Positions 52,736-60,903 of a stretch of DNA of 64,000 nucleotides are shown here, in pieces (the first letter of the stretch is position 1; each line of letters opens with the position of its first letter). Made by a program: the position numbers and the translations under genes. The stretch is taken from assembly GCF_024807035.1 (NCBI RefSeq), contig NZ_JANUCQ010000002.1:1-64000 (forward strand), read 5' to 3'. The DNA is from Methanococcus voltae PS (GTDB lineage: Archaea; AGJL01; Methanococci; Methanococcales; Methanococcaceae). The notes beneath the pieces are model-generated. The model was not told the origin of the DNA and did no database searches. It saw only the letters and a program-made list of their open reading frames with translations.

Positions 52736-53206
52736 ATGAAAACTAATATTGATTACATTAAAGTGCAAAATGCTTTAAAACTTTTAGGACTGGATAAAAC
52801 AGATAATCCACAACTTTCAAACTTTAAATGGGTTAAATTAAATAATTACATGGCTTTGAGGTTTGATATGAATACCGTGGAAGGTAGAGAGTTTAAAAAC
52901 TTTTTAACTTCGATGTATGTTTTAAAAAATGAGTATGAAGATGAACTTGAAGAGATGTATCAATCTTCTAAAAACTATGAAGAAAATACTAGAACAAAAT
53001 ATCAAATTTGTAATGCTCCATTAGACCAAGTAAATGCAGTTTTAAATCTAGTCAGGGCTACAAATAATAAACATAATTCTATAATTTTTATCCAATCCAA
53101 GGATACACCACTAATGATACAAAATAATAGTTTTTTAATCATCGTATCAAATATGACATTAGAATACTGTATAAAATGGTTTAAAGACGTTCAATTATTG
53201 AAATAA
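52736..53206 (+). CDS. Hypothetical protein
   Basis: A 156-residue, mixed alpha/beta soluble protein with no recognisable motif. AGAGTGAG precedes the ATG. It is evenly spaced with its neighbours, which supports an operon of small element genes. Confidence 0.5.
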   Translation: MKTNIDYIKVQNALKLLGLDKTDNPQLSNFKWVKLNNYMALRFDMNTVEGREFKNFLTSMYVLKNEYEDELEEMYQSSKNYEENTRTKYQICNAPLDQVNAVLNLVRATNNKHNSIIFIQSKDTPLMIQNNSFLIIVSNMTLEYCIKWFKDVQLLK

Positions 53207-53227
53207 CTTTTTAAGGTGGGGGGAACT

Positions 53228-53677
53228 ATGGAAGCTGTTGAATACTACATAATGCAAGGAGAAAATGGAGAAGAATACGATTCACATAGAGCACATTGGG
53301 AATCGGTTAATCATGAAAATAAAGAGTTTAACAAATTATTTACTGAGCATAAGGAAGCACTTGAACAGTTCTATAAAACACAGTATGGGAAGAAAGTTTT
53401 ATTGAAAAAAGTTAAAAAAGAGGAGTATAACGCTTTTAGCTTTAGAAAAGATAAGTTTGTTATCGATAATGCGATTGAAGATATAAAAACTTTAATCGGG
53501 CGAGTAAATGACTCAGTTTTATTTGTAGACGTTTTTACAGATGAAGCTAAAGTCTATATGTCTTGTCCAGAGGTTCAATTCTGTCAAACGATTCCTTTTG
53601 AAACCTTAAAAGGTTTCCACTTTTGTTGTAAACGATTAAATGAAGAGTTTGATGCTGAAATAATGTTTAAAGATTAG
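53228..53677 (+). CDS. Hypothetical protein
   Basis: A 149-residue protein, MEAVEYYIMQGENGEEYDSHRAHWE.... It has three Cys in the C-terminal third (SCPEVQFCQ, FHFCCKRL). ATG 53228 follows AGGTGGGGGGAACT; the upstream in-frame GTG is inside that ribosome site. No family recognised. Confidence 0.5.
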   Translation: MEAVEYYIMQGENGEEYDSHRAHWESVNHENKEFNKLFTEHKEALEQFYKTQYGKKVLLKKVKKEEYNAFSFRKDKFVIDNAIEDIKTLIGRVNDSVLFVDVFTDEAKVYMSCPEVQFCQTIPFETLKGFHFCCKRLNEEFDAEIMFKD

Positions 53678-53688
53678 AGGGGGTTTTA

Positions 53689-53940
53689 ATGCGTAAATAT
53701 TTTTACACAAGAAATAAAATCGATTCAAGGGATGTAAGGTATTTCTTACATAAAATAGAGGAATTAAAAGAAATAAATCCCGAATATTTAGTTCAAGCAG
53801 TTAAATATGAAAAAAAGCACAAAGTTTCTATAACGTTATCTGAAAGAGAAGCTAAAATCGTTGAAAAATATGGAAAAGCCACCGACATATTGATTAATTA
53901 TTTGCAAGAGGCAGAGCTACATGAAGGATACCAATATTAA
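53689..53940 (+). CDS. Small hypothetical protein before the integrase
   Basis: An 83-residue basic helical protein. GAGGGGG precedes the ATG. Its end overlaps the integrase start by 20 bases, so the two are likely co-translated. Size, charge and placement would suit an excisionase, but no HTH is clear. Confidence 0.5.
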   Translation: MRKYFYTRNKIDSRDVRYFLHKIEELKEINPEYLVQAVKYEKKHKVSITLSEREAKIVEKYGKATDILINYLQEAELHEGYQY

Positions 53941-54904
53941 TGATTTACTAATGATTAAAGAGAAGCGGAAGAAAAAGGAAAAAGTTGGAAGAAGTACACA
54001 AATGGAAGACTGGGTGGATAGATACATTGAAGAACGGGAATTCGACGGAATTAAACAAAATACTATTAAAAATGACATTACACGATTGAGAGTTTATTTG
54101 AGATTTTGCTTTGAAACACATCACACAAAACCTGAAGACATGATCACTGAAGATTTTGTTAAATTCTTCAACTATCTTGAAAAAGAACGTGAAACTTCAA
54201 GAAATACGCAAAACAGGTATTTTAACTTTTTAAAAGTTTTTCACAGAGTTTTTAAACTTAAAAACTTTAAAGAGTTTGAAATAGATTCACAGGATCGAAA
54301 GAGATTTGGTAAGATTGAAGTAAAACATTATGATGCAATGACTCTTGATATTTTAAATTCGATAATTGAAAAGATTATTCAGCAAAACTCTAGAACTAAA
54401 ATAAGGGATATTACAATGTTAAGGTTGCTTTGGGATACGGGTTGTAGACATTCAGAAATATTAAATTTAACCTATGGAGATTGCGATCTTAAAAAAGGTG
54501 AATTTCTACTTAGAAATACTAAAGGGGGTAAAGAAAGAAAGGTAGTTTGTAGTTATGAAACTTTAAAGCTGTTGAATTATTATGTGAAACATAATCTTTA
54601 CAATACCCCCAATAGTCCTTTATTTCAGAATGATAAAAGTGAAAGGGTAAATAATACATGGCTTGGAAAAGCTTTTAGGGAAGCTGTTGAGGAATTAAAG
54701 AAAGATGGGGAAATTCCTCAAAATAAAAGAATTGTAATTCATTCTATTCGACACGGTAGGGCAGTTGATATGTTGAATAAAGGTGTTGGTATAGACATTG
54801 TAAAAGAGTATCTTGGCCATAGATCAATTGAAACTACTTTGTTTTATAGTCATTCTAAAGAGAGAACAGAGGGTATGCTGAAAGATTTAAAAGATTTGTT
54901 ATAA
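53921..54904 (+). CDS. int: Tyrosine recombinase (integrase) of E2
   Basis: A 327-residue protein. SAM-like N-terminal core-binding domain at about 20-120; catalytic domain with TGCRHSEIL (Arg), TKGGKER (Lys), IHSIRHGRA (His-x-x-Arg), YLGHRSIETT (Gly-His) and LFYSHSK (nucleophile Tyr). All active-site residues are present. It lies 1.7 kb from the right att site, in the usual position. The C-terminal LKDLKDLL is duplicated at DNA level just downstream. Confidence 0.9.
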   Translation: MKDTNINDLLMIKEKRKKKEKVGRSTQMEDWVDRYIEEREFDGIKQNTIKNDITRLRVYLRFCFETHHTKPEDMITEDFVKFFNYLEKERETSRNTQNRYFNFLKVFHRVFKLKNFKEFEIDSQDRKRFGKIEVKHYDAMTLDILNSIIEKIIQQNSRTKIRDITMLRLLWDTGCRHSEILNLTYGDCDLKKGEFLLRNTKGGKERKVVCSYETLKLLNYYVKHNLYNTPNSPLFQNDKSERVNNTWLGKAFREAVEELKKDGEIPQNKRIVIHSIRHGRAVDMLNKGVGIDIVKEYLGHRSIETTLFYSHSKERTEGMLKDLKDLL

Positions 54905-54981
54905 CTAACCATATCCATGAAAGGATTTTATGAACGAAGTGAATAAAATGGTTTCGCTGAAAGATTTAAAAGATTTGTTAT
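54877..54981. repeat. 26-bp duplication of the integrase 3' end around a hairpin repeat
   Basis: GCTGAAAGATTTAAAAGATT...TTAT is present exactly at 54877-54902 (end of int) and 54956-54981. Between them lies a copy of the hairpin repeat seen at 2231-2270 (AAAGGATTTTATGAACG). The arrangement looks like the footprint of an inserted small repeat or a slip duplication. Confidence 0.7.
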
Positions 54982-54993
54982 GGGGGGATAATC

Positions 54994-55155
54994 ATGAATC
55001 CATATGTTGTTTTAAAAATAATTAAAAAGGTAGCATCTTACTACGAAGAAGTTACTGTTCACGATAATGGGGATGAATTAATAATCTGTAAAAAGAATAA
55101 AGGGGGTGAGGAGTTTGGCAACTCAGGAAGAAATATTGCAGTTAATTATAGATAA
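54994..55155 (+). CDS. 53-aa conserved small protein of element control module
   Basis: MNPYVVLKIIKKVASYYEE..., homologous to the 49-aa ORF of E1 at 1275 (MNNLTAFKIIKNVANYYKD). GGGGGGAT precedes the ATG. It overlaps the winged-helix gene that follows by 41 bases, as in E1. Confidence 0.6.
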   Translation: MNPYVVLKIIKKVASYYEEVTVHDNGDELIICKKNKGGEEFGNSGRNIAVNYR

Positions 55156-55444
55156 TGGTGGAGTTATCAGTACTGCAGAGCTAAACAAACTAGAGGGTTA
55201 TAAAAGCAATAATCAACGTTTACAACAATTGATTAAGAAAAAAATAATATCTAAAGTAAAAGGACCCAATAAATCAATGATTTACTTTTTAATAGACTTG
55301 GAATATATTAATAAAGAAACAAAAGAAGCTAACTTTATAGTTTTAAACCTAAATGAAGATTTAAGCAACTATAAAAAACTTTTAAAGTTCTTTGAATTAA
55401 AAGCAGATAGTAAAGCTGTAAAGAAAATAAAATCAGTTTTATAA
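55115..55444 (+). CDS. Winged-helix DNA-binding protein
   Basis: A 109-residue protein starting at TTG 55115. GGGGGTGAGG precedes the TTG, and the resulting N-terminus matches the E1 homologue (1396). Winged helix with KVKGPNKSMIYFL wing and a conserved C-terminal half. Likely a regulator of integration or copy number. Confidence 0.65.
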   Translation: MATQEEILQLIIDNGGVISTAELNKLEGYKSNNQRLQQLIKKKIISKVKGPNKSMIYFLIDLEYINKETKEANFIVLNLNEDLSNYKKLLKFFELKADSKAVKKIKSVL

Positions 55445-55454
55445 GGTGGTTCCA

Positions 55455-56150
55455 ATGGTTAATACTTGGAACGGACAAATAAAACCTGGAAGACCACCAA
55501 AACATAAACATGCGACACGTTTTGAAGTTCGATGTGACTTAAAAGATAGAAAACTCTTAGAAAAATATTCATCAATTTATAAAGTTTCAATGTCTGAATT
55601 CGTAGTTAGATCTATTAAATCCAAAGTAGCTAATCAATACTTTGATAATGAAAAAAATCAAAAAATAATAAAATATTTAAAGCGAGCAGTGATATCAATG
55701 GTTGATAAATTGAATGATATAAAGCAACGGTTGGAAGAAAAAGAACAAGAATTAAACACGTTAAGTGATGAGAATGATTTAAATGTTGAAAAGGTAATCG
55801 TCTTACAGAGGTATATCAAACTTCAACGGTATTCTACATCCGAAGAATTCAATAACTTCATAAATAACAATAAAGAATTACTTGTTAATTTAGATGTATT
55901 ATCAAGTAAAGAACATAGTATGCTTGTAAATCTTGAAAATAATAAGATAAAAGAAGCTCAAGAAGAACATAATAAATGGATAGTAATCTATTCAAAATGG
56001 GTAAATGAATCAATAGTTCAGTTAGAAGAATTAAATGAAAAAGAAAAAACTGAAGGGTTATCCGAACAAGAAAATATTCTTAAAAAGATACAGGTTGATA
56101 TAATAGCAACATATGGAACTTCTGAGCAAATTAAGAAATATGTTTGCTAA
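55455..56150 (+). CDS. Ribbon-helix-helix / coiled-coil DNA-binding protein
   Basis: A 231-residue protein. A basic GRPPKHKHATRFEVRCDLKDRKLLEKY...VSMSEFVVRSIKSKV start resembles a ribbon-helix-helix domain, followed by about 150 residues of coiled coil and helices. ATG 55455 follows AAGGTGGTTCC. It is the gene closest to the right arm repeats, so it is a candidate arm-binding or accessory recombination protein. Confidence 0.55.
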   Translation: MVNTWNGQIKPGRPPKHKHATRFEVRCDLKDRKLLEKYSSIYKVSMSEFVVRSIKSKVANQYFDNEKNQKIIKYLKRAVISMVDKLNDIKQRLEEKEQELNTLSDENDLNVEKVIVLQRYIKLQRYSTSEEFNNFINNNKELLVNLDVLSSKEHSMLVNLENNKIKEAQEEHNKWIVIYSKWVNESIVQLEELNEKEKTEGLSEQENILKKIQVDIIATYGTSEQIKKYVC

Positions 56151-56245
56151 CTTTACTTTTTTAACTTTTATCCATAAGACTAAAATGTATTTTTATTTTA
56201 TAGATATATTGTCCCATGTGCGATATTAATCTATTTTTTTTATAC

Positions 56246-56351
56246 GTAGGACCACCCTATTTTACGAGGTCCTGCGCCCGAAAACGTAGGACCACATATA
56301 TCGAAGGACTTCGATATATTGAAAATTCCCGAAATAGGACCCTAGTCCTGC
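56246..56351. repeat. E2 right-end arm repeats (TAGGACC type)
   Basis: GTAGGACC (56246), GGTCCTGC (56268), GTAGGACC (56286), TAGGACC (56335) and AGTCCTGC (56344, followed by AACCTGT). A perfect hairpin ATATATCGAA-ggac-TTCGATATAT is at 56295-56318. The layout equals that of E1 (12001-12108), but both halves of each inverted pair have changed together. Confidence 0.65.
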
Positions 56352-56364
56352 AACCTGTCAATCA

Positions 56365-56678
56365 ACTTTACAGGTCCTTACTAAGCTATGCCCATTATAG
56401 CCCTAACGGCGGATAGTTTACTTGGTGCCTTTTTGAGATTTTCTTTAAAAACTCTTTAAATTAAAAAATAAGTTCAATAAGCCCGTAGATGGATTTTAAA
56501 AAAATAAGCGTATAACGTACTTTAATAAAGCTATAAAACTATAAAATAACTACTTTTTTATAATAGATAAATTAAATAAAACAGATTTTAAAACTAAGCT
56601 TAAATAAAACTTCAATAAAAGAATACGCGGAGACCGCGATTTGAACGCGGGTTGAGCAGAGCTCAACGGGATTAGCAG
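56365..56678. repeat. 314-bp direct repeat, right copy (right end of E2)
   Basis: Gap-free alignment to 12121-12434 with few substitutions. It ends in the tRNA-Ser fragment at the same base. No gene is seen in 56151-56862; an open frame at 56216-56416 is not credible because it runs through the repeats. Confidence 0.85.
56626..56678 (-). pseudogene. 3' fragment of tRNA-Ser(GCU), att site between E2 and E3
   Basis: Identical to 12382-12434. On the 5' side it runs into AT-rich DNA (aatattaaaa), so it too lacks the 5' half. The intact tRNA gene is therefore expected at the far (right) end of E3, outside the window. Confidence 0.85.
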
Positions 56679-56862
56679 AATATTAAAAAATGGGGAAATC
56701 GTAATATATAATCATATTCATAGTTATTATTACTTCTCCCAAAGAAGAATTTATTATTGTATGAAGGACTTACCTAGTGATTACACATACGTAATTATGT
56801 CTATTTTACTATTTTATATTGTCCTTTCATATACGATATTTTAAATAATATCTGGTGATTAG
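56679..56862. other. Left end of E3
   Basis: A 184-base gap from att to the first E3 gene. It contains GAAGGAC (56762) and GTCCTTTC (56821) as one inverted pair, possibly the E3 version of the arm repeats, and a TATA-like AT stretch. GGTGAT lies three bases before the next ATG. Confidence 0.4.
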
Positions 56863-57213
56863 ATGAAATTAAAAATATGTCCATTATGTGATGAAGTTTT
56901 TATAGATTATGGTCAAAGGGATTATTATGCAGCAGGCAAATTTCCCGTGATATATGATTCAGGATGTGGAACTTTGCTAAATGATGCAATTATGAACAAT
57001 GCTCAATGTAGTTCTTTAAATACTGTTAAAAGTAAAGCAGGTACGCTTGCTAAGAAATATAAATTATCCGAAAGTAAGAAAAAACTATTTTTTAACGAAA
57101 TAAAGAAAGTTAAACAAAAACATCCTCAATATCTTGATTATAAAGTCATAGAAATTGCCATCAATAAAGTTGCAGAGGGTTGTTATGATTACGGAACAAG
57201 TATCAAAGAATAG
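56863..57213 (+). CDS. Cys-containing protein, E3 homologue of 47244-47576
   Basis: A 116-residue protein. CPLCDEVF, GQRDYYAAGKF, DSGCGTLLN and VKSKAGTLAKKYKLSESKKKLFF are shared almost residue for residue with the E2 protein. TCTGGTGATTAG precedes the ATG. It is the first gene of the E3 virion module and lies only 184 bases from the att site. Confidence 0.65.
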   Translation: MKLKICPLCDEVFIDYGQRDYYAAGKFPVIYDSGCGTLLNDAIMNNAQCSSLNTVKSKAGTLAKKYKLSESKKKLFFNEIKKVKQKHPQYLDYKVIEIAINKVAEGCYDYGTSIKE

Positions 57214-57694
57214 GGAGTTAAATGAAGAATTAGCAACCAAAGTACTATTTTTAAAAGAATTTATTATTTCTACAAAATTATCCAATAACTTAAAATTAAA
57301 ATCTTATTCTGAAGTTATTGCAATTATTGCAAATATATTTTTTGAACTGAAGGAAGATATTCCTAAAACTAATAATAATATAAAATTAATGTCTTATTTT
57401 GAAAAATATTATTCTTCATGGTCTAAAAATATGAATGATTACTTTATTTTAATTGAATATCAAATTGGTGCATCTTCGTTTGTTGAAATTGTACCATATA
57501 TTGAAAAAAGTAAAAGAATCACGGAATTACAAACAAGGTCACAAAAGAAAATTCACATATCTTGCGAATATACTGTACCAAATCCTAAATTATTAATTAT
57601 GTTTTCAGAGCTATTATATGATACCGCTAAAGAAATCGGACTTATAAAGATTTCCCGTAAGTTAGTAGTACCAGCTCACTTTGAGGTGGAATAA
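57185..57694 (+). CDS. Helical protein, positional counterpart of 46709-47254
   Basis: A 169-residue helical protein. ATG 57185 lies behind GAGGGTTGTT in the end of the upstream gene, the same overlap as in E2. The sequence has diverged far from the E2 protein. GAGGTGGAATAATG at its end joins it to the next gene. Confidence 0.5.
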   Translation: MITEQVSKNRELNEELATKVLFLKEFIISTKLSNNLKLKSYSEVIAIIANIFFELKEDIPKTNNNIKLMSYFEKYYSSWSKNMNDYFILIEYQIGASSFVEIVPYIEKSKRITELQTRSQKKIHISCEYTVPNPKLLIMFSELLYDTAKEIGLIKISRKLVVPAHFEVE

Positions 57695-58116
57695 TGGCCG
57701 ATTTAGATATGGTTGCAAACAACACTGTTTTTTTAATACTTCAATATTCTAGGGGTAATGATATCGAACTAAATATTAAAGCTCTCGAATTGGCAATTAC
57801 AAGTTTATTGTACATTGTTCAAGAAAAAAAGAAGCGATTAAAAACAGAATACTCTGAATATTATATGCGATTAATGAATACGTCTGATGAACTTTACCAA
57901 TTACACAATAAAATTGATAAAATAAATTTATCTACCAATTTTGATTTATATCATCGCTATCGTTCAGGTCAGGAAGTTCTTGGAACTGAAGATTATAAAC
58001 TTTATAAAATAAAAATTAATAAATTAAATAAAATTAATAATCGATTATATTTTTTATTACTAAATATTGCTGATGAAGTTGCTTTTGAAAAACAATCATT
58101 TTTGGATGAACATTAA
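57694..58116 (+). CDS. Helical hypothetical protein, only in E3
   Basis: A 140-residue, helical, charged protein starting in the stop of the preceding gene (TAATG). No equivalent lies at this place in E2. No family recognised. Confidence 0.5.
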   Translation: MADLDMVANNTVFLILQYSRGNDIELNIKALELAITSLLYIVQEKKKRLKTEYSEYYMRLMNTSDELYQLHNKIDKINLSTNFDLYHRYRSGQEVLGTEDYKLYKIKINKLNKINNRLYFLLLNIADEVAFEKQSFLDEH

Positions 58117-58179
58117 ATTTATTTTTTCTTTTTTAAAAAAAACAAATCATCCAAGCAACTTTTTGCAATAATTTTTTTC

Positions 58180-58273
58180 GCATTTTCATAAACCCATTAT
58201 ATATATGTATACCCCTTCCCCCTCGGGGTATTTCACTTTTGTTCACTTTTTGAAATTCTTGGAGGTATTTCTT
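58180..58273 (+). promoter_or_regulatory. Promoter and leader of the E3 ATPase gene
   Basis: A TATA box (ATTATATATATG, about 58196-58207) is followed by a GC-rich hairpin TACCCC-...-GGGGTA (58210-58230), a short direct repeat of TTCACTTTT (58230-58249), and the ribosome site TTGGAGG. The GC-rich hairpin is unusual in this DNA and could control translation. Confidence 0.5.
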
Positions 58274-59497
58274 ATGAATCTAAAAAGAGCATTCTTTGGA
58301 AATGGTCGAGACGTAGCTCGAAAAAATGGTTGGGAATTAACTGAAAAATCATTAGAACGTAGCTATGCAGATGGTGGTAAAGAGTGTTTAATCACTGGAC
58401 CGCCTGGGACTGGTAAATCAACATTAATGTTAAGATTTGCTATGCAACTAATGAATAATGAATATGTAATATGGAGAGGTAGAGACACAGAATCATATCA
58501 TTATATAGAAAATTGGGAAGAAAAGGTTTTAATTCATCATCATATCAATGATGAAGTGGATATTTTTAAAATTACCGAAGATTCACGGGTTAAATCCGAT
58601 TTAAGAAAAAAATCTTACAAAGATATTAAACATTTAGTATCTAATTTTGAAAAAGGCGTTTTAAATGTCGTATACACACCTACAACTTATAAGGTGTCTC
58701 CAAAATTAATTGAAACTATCGAATCAACCAATACTCTTATATTTTCCGATAAAGAAAAAAATACTAAAAATAATAACTTATTTTGGTTTGAATTCTTTGA
58801 TTATTATCTTACTTTGGATTATGCAAAATGGACGAGCATATTTATAGATGAAGCGGACGATTTATTCCCTGCTACATTTAAAGGTATTGCATATAGGATA
58901 TTAGAGCGATTTACCACCAATTTTAAAGACTATAGAAAATCTTGGATATCTCTTTATTGCGGAGTCCACAACTCTTTTGACTTAGATTATCACATTGTAG
59001 GTAAATTTCAATATTATATATATTTAAAAGCTGCTTCTGTTCCGAATTCCCGTGATATAGATAAATCAGTTATTAAAAGATTGAAAAAAGGAGAGTATCT
59101 TATTGAAAATGGTAATTTTGGATTTCAAAGCTTTAAAAAATTAAAAGTAAGGGATTATTTGATACGTGCAAGTATAAAAACTATTAAACATCCTGAAGAA
59201 GAACAAGAAGAATCTAAAATACCCATTTCTTCAAATCATGGCTTTAAAGACAAAGTTATTGCAAAATACTATCAAGATAAAGATAGTACTCAATGTTTAG
59301 CCTATTTACAGCAAATATATGCCAATAACGAAATAACAAAACGTTATTACTATAAATTAATACGGGAATTCTTTGAATTTTTAAAAAAGGAGTATGATAT
59401 AGATACTTCATTAAAAGAACTTCACACTTGTTATGAAAATAAATTAATTACTACAAAATATATGTTAAATTTAAAAACTAAAATACTTGTAAATTAG
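58274..59497 (+). CDS. Viral P-loop ATPase of E3
   Basis: A 407-residue protein. Walker A ITGPPGTGKSTLM, Walker B SIFIDEADDLF, then ERFTTNFKDYRKSWISLYCGVHNS. The C-terminal 100 residues are helical, possibly a winged helix. ATG 58274 follows TTGGAGGTA; the in-frame ATG 23 codons earlier lies in the promoter hairpin. Same slot as the E2 ATPase (45599-46651) but with a divergent sequence. Confidence 0.65.
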   Translation: MNLKRAFFGNGRDVARKNGWELTEKSLERSYADGGKECLITGPPGTGKSTLMLRFAMQLMNNEYVIWRGRDTESYHYIENWEEKVLIHHHINDEVDIFKITEDSRVKSDLRKKSYKDIKHLVSNFEKGVLNVVYTPTTYKVSPKLIETIESTNTLIFSDKEKNTKNNNLFWFEFFDYYLTLDYAKWTSIFIDEADDLFPATFKGIAYRILERFTTNFKDYRKSWISLYCGVHNSFDLDYHIVGKFQYYIYLKAASVPNSRDIDKSVIKRLKKGEYLIENGNFGFQSFKKLKVRDYLIRASIKTIKHPEEEQEESKIPISSNHGFKDKVIAKYYQDKDSTQCLAYLQQIYANNEITKRYYYKLIREFFEFLKKEYDIDTSLKELHTCYENKLITTKYMLNLKTKILVN

Positions 59498-59618
59498 TTC
59501 ACAAATGTTCAAAAAAGTACGCATTAAACAGTATTTTATATTACAACAAGAATACTTCTTATTATATAATAATATAAAATAATTAATAATTATCAAAAAA
59601 AAATAAAGGGGTAAAAAA

Positions 59619-59981
59619 ATGTTAGGTAAGCTTCAAAAATTAGAAGAAGAAGGAAATTTAAGTTATAAACAAATTGCAGAATATGCAAAACTTATCGCAA
59701 CTGCTAAGTGTGACGGTTGGGTTCAATCTCAAGTCAATGCAATTGCAGGCGTTATTATAATGCTTTTCATCGTGATTGGTATTTTGGGACAAATCTCACC
59801 AATTATGATGCAAATGATAAACAGTACTTCACCATTGTATGGTGCAGCAACAATGTTAACCAATTTAACAGGAAGTACATTTAACTTACTTGTAATTATT
59901 CCAATGGTATTAGGTGCAGGTATTTTGCTTCAATCTCTTGGTTTCTTCGGCGGTGGAAGACAACAAGGCGGTGGGATGTAA
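59619..59981 (+). CDS. Candidate major capsid protein of E3
   Basis: A 120-residue protein with a polar helical N-terminus of about 38 residues and two membrane helices (AIAGVIIMLFIVIGILG and LLVIIPMVLGAGILL), ending in a Gly-rich GGGRQQGGGM tail. Same slot and plan as the E2 protein (45165-45479) and as spindle-virus shell proteins. AAAGGGGTAAA precedes the ATG, and a TATA-like run lies at about 59560-59580, so it has its own promoter. Confidence 0.6.
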   Translation: MLGKLQKLEEEGNLSYKQIAEYAKLIATAKCDGWVQSQVNAIAGVIIMLFIVIGILGQISPIMMQMINSTSPLYGAATMLTNLTGSTFNLLVIIPMVLGAGILLQSLGFFGGGRQQGGGM

Positions 59982-60066
59982 AAAATCATATTTTAAAAAT
60001 ATACCATCTCAATTCTTTTTTTTTAACTATTTTTCACAAAATTAATCAATTAATCTTATAGGTGGT

Positions 60067-60339
60067 TTGATGGATTTTATAACTGCTGAATTTTTGACAA
60101 TTATTATATTATTAATCATATCTTATTTTAACTTAGATTGTGCAAAGTATCAGATATTAGCTTTGTTTACATCTTGCAGTAGTTTAATACTAAGTTATAT
60201 GTTAATGTCTTCTAATTTGTGGTATGTTGATACCATTGCTATAATTTTGGGCTTTTTATCATTAATTGCTGTAATATGTAATTTCTTAATGCTTTTAGAA
60301 GATATTAAAATGGACCGACTTAAAAAGAGGCGAGTATAA
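60067..60339 (+). CDS. Multi-TM small protein, E3 counterpart of 44899-45162
   Basis: A 90-residue protein with three hydrophobic helices (FLTIIILLIISYFNL, LALFTSCSSLILSYML, IAIILGFLSLIAVICNFLML) and a basic C-terminus. TAGGTGGTT precedes the start. Same slot as in E2. Confidence 0.55.
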   Translation: MMDFITAEFLTIIILLIISYFNLDCAKYQILALFTSCSSLILSYMLMSSNLWYVDTIAIILGFLSLIAVICNFLMLLEDIKMDRLKKRRV

Positions 60340-60893
60340 TGCAATACAAGGAAGAATTATCGCCTGAAGAATTACATAGGCTAATAATTATGAAATATCA
60401 AAATCAAGAAGAAAATGACGAACCTGAAGAATATTATGAAGAAGAACCTACCGAAGATGAAAATCGACATGAATACTATGATGACTTTTTTGAAGGCAAT
60501 GAACAACCAATTCAACAAACACCAATTTCTCAAAATGTAAAAAATGATGTTTTAGATATTATTTCACGAAGCACGTCGGAAGAGGATTTGCTTTTGAGTG
60601 TAGGTGCAACATTAGGTAATATTTCAGAATGGGAAAAAGAGATTATCATTGCTGAAACTAAATTAAAACGGTATATTCATAAAAATGTAGGTTTACCATC
60701 TTGTGCAATTAGTTCAAAATCTGTATTATATGAATCTGAACGAGAAAATTACTTAAGAATACATTTAAGCGATTCAATCGGTGCAAAATTACAAAATAAC
60801 GTATTTAGGAATTATAACATTGCTAAATATGAAGTAGATGATGAAGAACCTACACCAAACAGGTCATTTATTAATAGAATATTCAAAAAATAA
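60339..60893 (+). CDS. Acidic virion-module protein, E3 counterpart of 44390-44899
   Basis: A 184-residue protein with a strongly acidic N-terminal 60 residues (EEYYEEEPTEDEN) and a basic end FINRIFKK. It overlaps the preceding stop (TAATG). Same slot, charge pattern and ending as in E2. Confidence 0.6.
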   Translation: MQYKEELSPEELHRLIIMKYQNQEENDEPEEYYEEEPTEDENRHEYYDDFFEGNEQPIQQTPISQNVKNDVLDIISRSTSEEDLLLSVGATLGNISEWEKEIIIAETKLKRYIHKNVGLPSCAISSKSVLYESERENYLRIHLSDSIGAKLQNNVFRNYNIAKYEVDDEEPTPNRSFINRIFKK

Positions 60894-60903
60894 AGGTGAT
60901 TAA

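Noticed and set aside
56216-56416. A 66-aa open frame
   Set aside because: It runs through the arm repeats, has no ribosome site, and no matching frame is kept in the E1 copy of the region.
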